Below are positions 19,148-27,787 of a stretch of DNA of 64,000 bases, piece after piece. Positions within the stretch are counted from its first letter, which is position 1. Each line of letters starts with the position of its first letter. The DNA is taken from assembly GCA_016714785.1 (NCBI GenBank), contig JADKCC010000060.1, positions 84,306-148,305 of the forward strand, read 5' to 3'. The notes beneath the pieces are model-generated. The model was not told the origin of the DNA. It saw only the letters and a program-made list of their open reading frames with translations, and made no database searches. A program made the translations under genes and the position numbers. The stretch comes from Saprospiraceae bacterium. Lineage in GTDB: Bacteria > Bacteroidota > Bacteroidia > Chitinophagales > Saprospiraceae.

Positions 19148-20044
19148 ATGACCGAAAAATTTATGTTCACAAAGCTGAGAATTGCGATTTTAGGAGCCAA
19201 TGGTCAAGTTGGGCAAGAGTTTAAGTATATTGGTACATCTTACGAATACTTTCATTTTGATTTTTATAGTAAGCAAAATTTAGATATTTCTAATCAAGAA
19301 GAAGTTAGAGCTGTATTGGATAAAAATTACGATTACGTAATAAATTGTGCAGCATATACAGCCGTGGATAAAGCAGAATCTGATGCTGAAGCTTGTTATG
19401 CTGCCAATACTAGTGCTTGTCAAAATATAGTGGACGCGCTGAAAGGAAAGGATACTAAGTTGGTACATTTCTCATCGGATTATGTTTATCACACTTATAC
19501 AGGATTCCCTATCAGAGAGGAAGACTCCACAAAGCCGCAAGGAGTATATGCCACGTCAAAACTCGAAGGCGAACAAATCATAAGAGCTTCAAGCGTACCT
19601 ACTTTAATATTGCGTACCTCATGGGTAGTATCTTCTTTTGGCCATAATTTTGTCAAAACAATGCTCAGATTGGGTAACGAAAAATCATCCGTTGCTGTGG
19701 TCAATGATCAATATGGGGCACCTACTTATGCTCGCCATTTGGCTCAAACAGTTTTAGAGATTATCACACAAGTAGCAGCAAATCCAGCGCTTTTATCCGC
19801 ATTTGATGAAACCTACAATTATGCCAATGAAGGTATCGTCACATGGTATGATATAGCAGACCGAATCATGAAAGAAAAAGGACTTTCTTGTTTAGTCCAT
19901 CCTATACCAACCTCAGACTACCCTACTCCAGCAGCCAGACCTGGATGGAGCGTATTGTCCAAACACAAGATTAAAGAGCAATTCAATATTGAAATACCAC
20001 ATTGGTACTCGGCTTTAAAAGAGTGTTTGAATGCTATCAAATAA
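19148..20044 (+). CDS. rfbD: dTDP-4-dehydrorhamnose reductase
   Basis: 298-residue extended short-chain reductase, the last step of dTDP-L-rhamnose synthesis. The nucleotide-binding loop is ILGANGQVGQE near the start. The FSSDYVY segment and the catalytic Y-x3-K in GVYATSKLEGE follow. The C-terminal part contains RPGWSVLSKHKI. The start is 3 bp after rfbC. An ATG five codons downstream, just before KLRIAILG, is an alternative start. A mobile element lies 52 bp beyond the stop. Confidence 0.94.
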   Translation: MTEKFMFTKLRIAILGANGQVGQEFKYIGTSYEYFHFDFYSKQNLDISNQEEVRAVLDKNYDYVINCAAYTAVDKAESDAEACYAANTSACQNIVDALKGKDTKLVHFSSDYVYHTYTGFPIREEDSTKPQGVYATSKLEGEQIIRASSVPTLILRTSWVVSSFGHNFVKTMLRLGNEKSSVAVVNDQYGAPTYARHLAQTVLEIITQVAANPALLSAFDETYNYANEGIVTWYDIADRIMKEKGLSCLVHPIPTSDYPTPAARPGWSVLSKHKIKEQFNIEIPHWYSALKECLNAIK

Positions 20045-20090
20045 GGGAACATTCACCTTAGATTTTTTTAACAACTCCTAAGGTTTAGTT

Positions 20091-20523
20091 TACTTAGGGG
20101 CTGCTGAAAAAGTCAGCTATTATTTTTGGTTAATAGTTTAACGGAGATTATCGTTCAAAAAACAAGCAATAGTGAATAAGAACGAAGTGAAGTGAAGCAC
20201 CAAAGGCCGCAGCCTTTGACAGGAACCGCTTAGTGGGCAGGAAAGTGCGTCTATTGCCATAGAAAGCACAAAGGATTAAATATGAAATACTTATGGCAAT
20301 AGAAAAGCATTTTGGTTCGAAAATGAACGACCATTGCTTTTTTGAACTAGACTTTTTGGTTACTTTTTGGGCAATGCAAAAAAGTAACTGCCGCCGCATA
20401 AGGCAAAAGCCAACGTACGACTTTTGGACAAAATCAATTAAAAGATTTGCATTTAATTTGTTTATTATAGACATAATTTATTATTTACCAATTGGTTGCA
20501 CCATAGTCAGCAGACCCTACTTA
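20091..20523. mobile_element. MITE-like element, copy A (421 bp) with TACTTA duplication
   Basis: The element body is 20097-20517. It starts GGGGCTGCTGA and ends TCAGCAGACCC, so the terminal 11 bp are inverted repeats with one mismatch. TACTTA flanks both sides (20091-20096 and 20518-20523). Inside are the hairpin CTATTGCCATA/TATGGCAATAG (20251-20302) and CAAAGGC/GCCTTTG (20201-20218). No transposase or conserved ORF is present; open frames inside are not kept between copies. Two further copies lie at 37.3 and 44.6 kb. Movement in trans by an unseen transposase is inferred. Confidence 0.85.
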
Positions 20524-21191
20524 AGATTTCTCAATGCTTCTTTTTTTGTCAAACCTGACAATTGTGGGTTGGCTTCTACAAAAGCTATCACTTTCATAGG
20601 TTCAAACTTGCTGTATTGCCTCAGTGCCCATCCCTGAGCTTTGCGTACGAAAAACTCCTTGGAAGTATCATGTTTTAGGATGGCCTCAGATAATAAATCC
20701 CAGTCTGTGTTTTTACCATATTTTAGTTGGAAGATAATGGCTGATCGTTGCAACCAAATATTGTCACTGTCTATCCACCGGTAGATATAGCTATTTCTTT
20801 GTTCTGGGTACCTTCTGAATAATTCTCCAATCAGAGCTGGCGCAATTCCATCTACTGTATCCCACCATGATTTAGTCACTATCAATTTTTCTAAAAAAGG
20901 CAAACTGTCTATACCTATTTTTTTGGAACACTTTTGCATCAAATCTATGGCGATATATTGGCATTCCCTGTGGTCATCATTCCATAATTGTTGCATTAAT
21001 TCCCAAAATGCTTGATTGGGATCACTGATAACCAGTTTAGATCTAGCATCTTTAACTATTTGTTTACGCATTGGAGCATTGATGCCGTAAAATTCAAAAT
21101 GATTCTTCATATACGCACTCATTGCTAGAGCATAATCTTGATTAGCGCTTTGGAGCAATTGTTGCACAAAATAATGGTAAGGACTTTGCAT
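20517..21191 (-). CDS. AlkD-like DNA alkylation repair protein
   Basis: 224-residue HEAT-repeat protein of the DNA alkylation repair (AlkD) family. Markers are YGINAPMRKQIVKDA, the KSWWDTVDGIA segment with the Trp-Asp pair, and RKAQGWALRQYSK. AlkC/AlkD glycosylases remove N3- and N7-alkylated purines. The stop codon TAG is completed by the first base of mobile element copy A. Without the insertion the frame would stop at TAA at the same codon, so the protein is unchanged. Confidence 0.88.
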   Translation of the reverse strand: MQSPYHYFVQQLLQSANQDYALAMSAYMKNHFEFYGINAPMRKQIVKDARSKLVISDPNQAFWELMQQLWNDDHRECQYIAIDLMQKCSKKIGIDSLPFLEKLIVTKSWWDTVDGIAPALIGELFRRYPEQRNSYIYRWIDSDNIWLQRSAIIFQLKYGKNTDWDLLSEAILKHDTSKEFFVRKAQGWALRQYSKFEPMKVIAFVEANPQLSGLTKKEALRNLK

Positions 21192-21411
21192 ATAGATTAG
21201 GTGTTGTTGGACTTATAAAATTTATAACTTTTCAAATGCCATCAAATTGGGATAAGAAAATAACCATTGGTGATGGTTCTGTTACTTAATGTGCTCGAAT
21301 CTAATGGGAGCAAATAGGAAATGGAATCTGAAGAAAAAGAGTTGCTACCTGTCTTGCAGAGTGAGTGATCCATGATATGACTTCCTTTTATATCTTGCAT
21401 ATTTTTTTAAT

Positions 21412-24285
21412 TTATATTTTCCGCTTCCCCTTCTTCCCCTCCGTAGTAAACAAATCAGCCGTATATTTCTCATACAGCCCAAAGAGAAACTCCATCCTAT
21501 TAGCTTCAGATGTGAATGGTTGTGATCGGTATGCCAGATCTACAGCTTTGTCCAGATCATTGTGCGCTTTGACGAGAGCGGGTGGCATTGTCAATGGGTC
21601 GTAAAGGTCGGCAAGCGAGTTATCTGGAAATTGTGCCCGGACATCCAACACCTTTTGTGCCTTCTCTTCTATGGATTGGGTTTGTTTTTCTGTGGGATTC
21701 TCAGGCCAAGGGAAGTTGTTGTAAACTAACTCGTTTGAATACCTGTAATCACTTTTAATTCTTCCGCAAATACTTTTTACCCAAGACATATGTATGGTTG
21801 ACATTAATATTCCAAAATGAAACAAATTTGAATGTGGAATTAGTGAACAACTATTATTAGCAATTGAAATTTCATTGAAAATTCCCATTGGAATATAATT
21901 TCTGTTTTCAGAAGAATGTAAGGGAATCAAAACATATTTGCTTTCTGGTTGTCTATCTTCTCCAAAAAGTGTTGGGAAGTTTGCAAGTCTTTTAGTGGCA
22001 TCTCTTGTACTTGATACCCGCATTTTTATTACATTTCCAATTCTTACAGCCACGTGATCTAACCCTCTTAAATCTGAAGGATTGGCATCTTTGAGCCATA
22101 AACACCATCTTTTATGACCATTCAAAAACTCATGAGCACTGATTAAAGGTCTGAAATATTGCTCAGATTTAGGTTCAGATATTACAAATTCATTTTTTTC
22201 TTCATCAGTAAACAAAAAATTGCCACCATCATTTGGCATGCTTCCAAATGAAATTTCAGGTACTTGACATATTGGTTTTCTTCTTTTACTTACGAATATA
22301 TCTTTGGCATCAACAAGGTAAGGATTAATATTTTTGACCTTCACTTCATGTGGTTCACCCTTGATATCTTCATATTCATAGATCACTTTAATATTGGTAT
22401 CATAATTAGCAAAACCTATGATCACACAATAAACGGCCGCATTTCCTTTAGCTTCATTTGACCACTTGAAGGTACGATGTGCAAAATGTATTTTTATACC
22501 ATACTTATTAAGCATTAGACCCCACAAAATACTGGTCTGTTCACCTTGTACGATCGAATTGGTAGAGACAAAACCTACTTTTGTTTTTACGTCTTGTATA
22601 TATTTTGCGGCTTTGATATACCAGCCAGTCACATAATCCAACACACCACTTCCTGTAGTGCCAAATTCTTTTACTATCTGATCCCGTTGCTTTTGGGACA
22701 TAATTTTAGAACCTATAAATGGCGGATTACCTAGTATGTAATCAAACTTTCGTTCTGGTTTTTGTATTGGTTGACCTTTTTGAACAGAATATGATTTGGC
22801 TTGTACATTGACTAGACCATATTGTGGCATTGGGTCATTTGCTATAAAAATATTGGCATGCTCGGCATAAATGTCGATGGTGTTCTTGGGATTTAGTAAA
22901 GATTGCCATTCTATCTCTAATGCATCACCATGAAATATTCCTGCCCCTTTCTTCAAAGGTAACCGAGCAAAATACTGCCCAAACTCATGACTAATTAGCA
23001 TATTCATCTGATGATCTATCAGCCACATCGCCACTTCAGCAATGCGAGCAGGAAACTCTTCATATTCTATCCCATAAAACTGATCCACATCTATCCAGAT
23101 GATAGACTCAATACTAGTCACTAGTTGATTTTTGTAAATTTCACGTAGTATCTCGAGTTCTAGCATCCGAAGCTCTCTGTAAGTGATAACCAAGAAATTA
23201 CCACAACCACACGCAGGATCTAAAAAAAGTAACTGACTAAGCTTCTTATGAAACTTTGGCAACTCATTCTTTTTACCCTTCAGAGATTCGAATTCTGCCC
23301 ACAACTCATCTAGGAATAATGGTTTGATCACCTTGAGTATATTTTTTTCACTCGTGTAGTGAGCTCCAAGATTTCTTCTTTCTTTGGGATTCATCACACT
23401 CTGAAACATCGAGCCAAAAATCGCGGGAGATATCTTACTCCAATCTATATAGCAACACTCGAGCAATGCCTTTCGCATCTTACTATCAAAACTAGCTGTA
23501 GGCAACGACTCTTCAAACAATTTCCCATTGACATACGGAAAATCATTAAGCTGCTCATCCAGATTTTTAAATCTTTTGTCTTTAGCAGTATTCAGCACCT
23601 GAAACAATTCCTGGAGTTTGGCCGCCAAATCACTACCATCTTCATTGGTCCTTTGTTCAAGGAAATCCTGAAATTGTTGCTTTTCAAATATCGATGTGTC
23701 CTCGGCAAACAAACAAAACAATATCCTGACCAGATAAACTTCTAATGGATGCCCTGTATAGCCGATTTCTTCCAATCTGTCGTGAAGTTTACCCATCAAC
23801 TCCGCTGCTTTTATATTAGCAGGGTCTTGCTCTTTATATACCTTTTTACTTACACCAATCAAATATCCGAACAGACCTACATTTTTGTATAACTCTTGTA
23901 AAGTAAATTCATTGGTTATCATCTCTTCTGTATCATACAATCTAAAATGATGAAAATCAGATACCAATATATACTTTGGTAGTTCTTCAGCTTTTAGTCC
24001 ATGAGTATAGTCTTTTGCTTGACTAAAAGCCCTATTTAGATCTTTACCCCTACTTTTCATCTCTACAAGTATATGACCTTTCCATAGCATATCTATGTAG
24101 CCATCACCTTCATCTAGCTTTTTGATTCGATGTTCAAATGTGCCAATTTTTTTTCTCGGTATCCCAAATACATTAAAAAATGCATCTAAAAAAGATTTAG
24201 CTTCAGCATCTTCACTTAAAGTATCCTCCCATTCTTTAGAAAATTTTAATGCACGATCTTTGATTTCATTCCAGTTAAGAGCCAT
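21412..24285 (-). CDS. MmeI-like type IIL restriction-modification enzyme
   Basis: 957-residue single-chain nuclease and N6-adenine methyltransferase. The N-terminal PD-ExK nuclease has D65-x9-E75-M-K77 in GYIDMLWKGHILVEMKSRG, the same spacing as MmeI. A helical linker leads to the methyltransferase, with motif I at about residue 355 (LDPACGCGNFL) and motif IV NPPF at about 518. The target-recognition region then follows to the C-terminus. Such enzymes cut about 20 bp from the site and protect the host by methylating one strand. It is stand-alone and apparently intact; specificity is not readable from sequence. It lies between a repair gene and a small secreted protein. Confidence 0.9.
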   Translation of the reverse strand: MALNWNEIKDRALKFSKEWEDTLSEDAEAKSFLDAFFNVFGIPRKKIGTFEHRIKKLDEGDGYIDMLWKGHILVEMKSRGKDLNRAFSQAKDYTHGLKAEELPKYILVSDFHHFRLYDTEEMITNEFTLQELYKNVGLFGYLIGVSKKVYKEQDPANIKAAELMGKLHDRLEEIGYTGHPLEVYLVRILFCLFAEDTSIFEKQQFQDFLEQRTNEDGSDLAAKLQELFQVLNTAKDKRFKNLDEQLNDFPYVNGKLFEESLPTASFDSKMRKALLECCYIDWSKISPAIFGSMFQSVMNPKERRNLGAHYTSEKNILKVIKPLFLDELWAEFESLKGKKNELPKFHKKLSQLLFLDPACGCGNFLVITYRELRMLELEILREIYKNQLVTSIESIIWIDVDQFYGIEYEEFPARIAEVAMWLIDHQMNMLISHEFGQYFARLPLKKGAGIFHGDALEIEWQSLLNPKNTIDIYAEHANIFIANDPMPQYGLVNVQAKSYSVQKGQPIQKPERKFDYILGNPPFIGSKIMSQKQRDQIVKEFGTTGSGVLDYVTGWYIKAAKYIQDVKTKVGFVSTNSIVQGEQTSILWGLMLNKYGIKIHFAHRTFKWSNEAKGNAAVYCVIIGFANYDTNIKVIYEYEDIKGEPHEVKVKNINPYLVDAKDIFVSKRRKPICQVPEISFGSMPNDGGNFLFTDEEKNEFVISEPKSEQYFRPLISAHEFLNGHKRWCLWLKDANPSDLRGLDHVAVRIGNVIKMRVSSTRDATKRLANFPTLFGEDRQPESKYVLIPLHSSENRNYIPMGIFNEISIANNSCSLIPHSNLFHFGILMSTIHMSWVKSICGRIKSDYRYSNELVYNNFPWPENPTEKQTQSIEEKAQKVLDVRAQFPDNSLADLYDPLTMPPALVKAHNDLDKAVDLAYRSQPFTSEANRMEFLFGLYEKYTADLFTTEGKKGKRKI

Positions 24286-24397
24286 ATTGAGTCTAAATTG
24301 AATGTAAATTTATAACTTAATATCAATAATTCTCACATATCTCTTATTTTTTTTGTTTATTTAACTACCTTCGTTGCTATAACCAAAACTCCACATA

Positions 24398-24766
24398 ATG
24401 CGCTTCATTTTAGTCATGATCCTATTGATTTATTTTGTTACATTGACCGAAGCACAGTCTGCGCCAAAGATCACCATCTACAATGCATCCGACTTCATCA
24501 ATACTGAAGGTACGGTCTGCGATTCGGTATATAGTGTCAGCCAACCAGCAGGAGAAAACAAACCCATCTATCTCAACTTTGGTGGCAATTATCCAGATAA
24601 TATATTTTCAGCTATCATCTTTGCTAAGGATCAATATAAATTTAATTTTGATCTCAAAGAAGTACTCAAAAATAAGAATGTTTGTGTCACAGGCAAGATC
24701 ACACAATATAAAGGTAATCATCAGATCATCGTCAATGATGCTGTACAGCTATTGATACAGGAATAA
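24398..24766 (+). CDS. Secreted OB-fold domain protein
   Basis: 122-residue protein with a signal peptide (residues 1 to about 20, cleavage near TEAQS). The mature part resembles Bacteroidota OB-fold domains: GTVCDSVYSVS, PIYLNFGGNYPDNIFSAII, then NVCVTGKITQYKGNHQIIV. That pattern is often fused to thermonuclease-like proteins, but here it stands alone. It would lie in the periplasm. Its ligand is unknown. Confidence 0.75.
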   Translation: MRFILVMILLIYFVTLTEAQSAPKITIYNASDFINTEGTVCDSVYSVSQPAGENKPIYLNFGGNYPDNIFSAIIFAKDQYKFNFDLKEVLKNKNVCVTGKITQYKGNHQIIVNDAVQLLIQE

Positions 24767-24909
24767 AATAGCCTTTTTCTTCTGTTTAGCTTAAATTCCT
24801 AATATATCAAATGCTAAAGTTTTTACGCTCAATTATACACTTACATAAAATCATATCCTAAGAGATAGTATTAAGTAAAATCTTCACATTATATTTTAAA
24901 TTTTATTCT
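24767..24909. other. Intergenic spacer before the 41-bp array
   Basis: AT-rich sequence after the OB-fold gene with no ORF or clear terminator. It leads into the repeat array at 24910. Confidence 0.5.
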
Positions 24910-25237
24910 GCCCCCGAACGGACCAGCAAATAATATTTGGATATATGACTGCTCCTTATCGGGTGCAGTATTATATATTGTATTATGAGTAGTTCCCATT
25001 GGATTGGTCTCATAATTCGATCAAAATTATAATGTCCGTTCAGAAACATCTTAAAACACATTTTTTATTATAATGTCCGTTCAGAAACTAGAAAAAATGG
25101 AAATAGGACATTAGGTTCCTTTCAGGAACTAATAATTTTACACTTTTATTGACTAGTTCCTTTTAGAAACTAACAATTATAGGTTTTTTATTTGATGCTC
25201 CGTTGCGGACTCGGTATTTACGGGGCTGAGCTCATAT
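24910..25237. repeat. Array of about eight units in exact 41-bp register
   Basis: Units start at 24910, 24951, 24992, 25033, 25074, 25115, 25156 and 25197. Each carries a G/T-rich five-mer like GTTCC or TGTCC, a 5-nt gap, and a partly complementary GGAAC or GAAAC. The clearest are 25033 and 25074, which share the 22-mer ATTATAATGTCCGTTCAG followed by AAAC, then 25115 (GTTCCTTTCAGGAAC, perfect 5-bp arms) and 25156. Spacers are AT-rich and unrelated. The outer four units are degenerate. 41 is not a multiple of three, so this is not coding. There are no cas genes. Confidence 0.7.
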
Positions 25238-25451
25238 TTTGGCTTAAAAATACACCTTTTTATTGGTTGATTGAGCAAAACCAAGGCTATTTTATGAGAT
25301 CCTTAGCTTCCATTTACACAGTAAATCAGTGGTAAAGTTATCTACCAAATAAAATTTCGACCATAAACAATAAATAACAATCAATCAACCCAACACTACC
25401 TATTTATTTAAAAGCAAATTAGTACAGTTATTCAAACAATAGACCAAAACA

Positions 25452-27575
25452 TCAAAATAACAATGTCAAATTGATCCTTTTTCTACTCACTTCCACACCA
25501 GTCACTTTAGCTGATATTTCTTGACCAAGGCTCAATACTTCTGCTGGTGATTGTATGTATTTTTTTGTGATTTGCGATATGTGCAAAAGGGCATCTTGCT
25601 TAGCACCGATGTCCACAAAAGCGCCAAAATTGGTTAAATTTGTGACTATACCCGGCACTATCATACCTTCATGTACATCGTTTATACTTTTTATCTTCTC
25701 ATCAAATGTAAATGATTGGGCCTCACCACGTGGATCAAGACCTGGTTTGTCCAATTCTTTCATGATATCCGTCAGTGTAGGCAATCCTATTTTATCAGTG
25801 ACAAAGTCGGCAAGATTTAAGTTTTTCCTAGCTTCTTGATTTAAAACAAATGCATCCAAACTCAATCCACATTTTTTTGCCATCAGCGCTACGGTTGGGT
25901 AAGATTCTGGATGTACACCTGTATTATCCAACGGATTGGCACCATCTCTAATCCTCAGAAAACCAGCTGCTTGCTCAAAAGCTTTGTCGCCCAATCTCGG
26001 TACTTTAGTCAATTGTGAGATAGCATTAAAATCACCATTGGCCCTCCGATAAGCTACAATATTTTTGGCTAAAGCAGGGCCAAGGCCAGCGATGTAGGTT
26101 AATAAATGTTGAGAAGATGTATTGATATTTACACCTACTTTATTTACACAACTTACCACCGTCATATCGAGATTTTCTTTAAGTTTGCCTTGATGTACAT
26201 CATGTTGGTATTGGCCTACGCCGATAGATTTTGCATCTATTTTTACCAATTCTGCCAAAGGATCCATCAGTCGTCTTCCTATACTGATAGCGCCTCTTAT
26301 GGTCAAATCTTTATCAGGAAACTCTTCTCTGGCGATGTCAGATGCTGAGTAAATTGAAGCGCCACTTTCATTTACCATATATACATCTACCTTCTCACTA
26401 AATGGAATGCTTTCTACCATACTTTGTGTTTCGCGAGAAGCGGTGCCATTGCCAATAGCGATGGCTTTGACTTGGTATTTATACACCAATTGCCGTATCA
26501 TGTCTTGCGATGCTGAGAGTTGATTTTGTGGAGGATGTGGATAAATGGTTTGATACTCCAAAAAATCACCATTACTATCCAAGCATACCACTTTACATCC
26601 TGTTCTGAATCCCGGATCTATGGCTAGTACCGCTTTTTGTCCCAGTGGTGGTGCCAATAATAATTGTCTCAAGTTTTCGCCAAATACCTTGATGGCTTCA
26701 TCGTCTGCTTTTTCTCGATATTCATTGATTATTTGTGTCTCAATGGCTGGAAAAATCAGTCTTTTGTAACTATCAGAAATGGCTTCTTGTATGATATCAG
26801 CTTCTGCTCCATTAGATCGAATGAATTTACGGTCTATCATCTCCAACGCTCTGATATCATCAATACTCAACGAAATCTTCAACATGGACTCACTGTCTCC
26901 TCGCATCATAGCCAAAAAACGGTGTGAGGGGCACTTTGACAATGCTTCCTGAAAATCAAAATAATCTTGATATTTTTCGGCTTCTTCTTTCTTTTTTGGG
27001 ACTACTTTGGAGTTGATAGTGGCAAATCTTCTGAAATTCACTCGCAATCGCTCTCTTATATCCTGATCTTCGCTGATCCACTCTGCTATGATATCTTTTG
27101 CACCTGATATAGCTTCATCCACTGTAACAACCTTATCATTTAGATATTTTTTTGCAATGTTCTGAATATCTGCCCCTCGTTGGGCCATGATTATTTTAGC
27201 AAAGGGTTCTAACCCAGACTCTCGAGCAACATCTGCTTTTGTTTTCCTTTTTCGCTTAAAAGGTAAATACAAATCTTCTATTTCATTGCTACTATACGAT
27301 GCTTGAATCTTCGCTTTAAGTTCAGGAGTCAATTTGCCTTGTTCTTCTATAGAAGCCAAAATACTTTCTTTTCTAAGTTCTAGCTCTTCCAACTTCTTTG
27401 CTTGCTTCTGAATATCAGAAACTTGCACTTCATCCAGACTTCCAGTTCTTTCTTTTCTATATCTAGCGATGAATGGAATAGTTGCCCCTTCTTCCAGAAG
27501 CTCCATTGTATTCCTTACTGAAGACTCATTAATGCCCAAGGACAAAGCTATCAGTTCTACATGTTTTGGTACCAA
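25452..27575 (-). CDS. tex: Tex-family S1 RNA-binding protein
   Basis: 707-residue Tex protein. The N-terminal helical part contains GATIPFIARYRKERTGSLDE. The RNase H-like YqgF fold has AIDPGFRTGCKVVCLD at about residue 320. Helix-hairpin-helix repeats include YIAGLGPALAKNIVAYR. The C-terminal S1 domain begins at about residue 635 (GMIVPGIVTNLTNFGAFVD). Tex binds nucleic acids and affects transcription in several pathogens. It is somewhat shorter than the roughly 770-residue norm, mostly at the C-terminus after S1. Confidence 0.94.
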   Translation of the reverse strand: MVPKHVELIALSLGINESSVRNTMELLEEGATIPFIARYRKERTGSLDEVQVSDIQKQAKKLEELELRKESILASIEEQGKLTPELKAKIQASYSSNEIEDLYLPFKRKRKTKADVARESGLEPFAKIIMAQRGADIQNIAKKYLNDKVVTVDEAISGAKDIIAEWISEDQDIRERLRVNFRRFATINSKVVPKKKEEAEKYQDYFDFQEALSKCPSHRFLAMMRGDSESMLKISLSIDDIRALEMIDRKFIRSNGAEADIIQEAISDSYKRLIFPAIETQIINEYREKADDEAIKVFGENLRQLLLAPPLGQKAVLAIDPGFRTGCKVVCLDSNGDFLEYQTIYPHPPQNQLSASQDMIRQLVYKYQVKAIAIGNGTASRETQSMVESIPFSEKVDVYMVNESGASIYSASDIAREEFPDKDLTIRGAISIGRRLMDPLAELVKIDAKSIGVGQYQHDVHQGKLKENLDMTVVSCVNKVGVNINTSSQHLLTYIAGLGPALAKNIVAYRRANGDFNAISQLTKVPRLGDKAFEQAAGFLRIRDGANPLDNTGVHPESYPTVALMAKKCGLSLDAFVLNQEARKNLNLADFVTDKIGLPTLTDIMKELDKPGLDPRGEAQSFTFDEKIKSINDVHEGMIVPGIVTNLTNFGAFVDIGAKQDALLHISQITKKYIQSPAEVLSLGQEISAKVTGVEVSRKRINLTLLF

Positions 27576-27762
27576 ATCTTATAATTCTAATTGAAAATAA
27601 AACCGCAAATATAGATCAATTGACCATAATATTGTAAAAAAGGAATCGTTGAATAGTATTTCAAATAACGATGTCCGCCTTATTTTAACATTATAAAAAG
27701 AAAAGTATGTATCTATGCCAAAAATAATCTAATTGCATACATTTTATATTAAGAAGATTATT

Positions 27763-27770
27763 TACATTTG
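27763..27770 (+). promoter_or_regulatory. Promoter -7 box of the subtilase gene
   Basis: TACATTTG matches the Bacteroidota -7 motif 17 bp before the ATG at 27788. A -33 TTTG is not evident. Confidence 0.5.
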
Positions 27771-27787
27771 TCTTATAAAACTCAAAT

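Noticed and set aside
20148..20637. Open frames of 108 and 114 codons inside and across element copy A
   Set aside because: They are not conserved between the three copies and one runs into the AlkD-like gene antisense; they are chance frames in repeat DNA.
24910..25237. CRISPR array
   Set aside because: Repeats are short, degenerate and partly palindromic, only two share 22 identical bases, and no cas genes lie nearby.
25190..25240. TCCGTTGCGGA hairpin as a separate terminator
   Set aside because: It falls in the 41-bp register as the last weak array unit and has no T tract.
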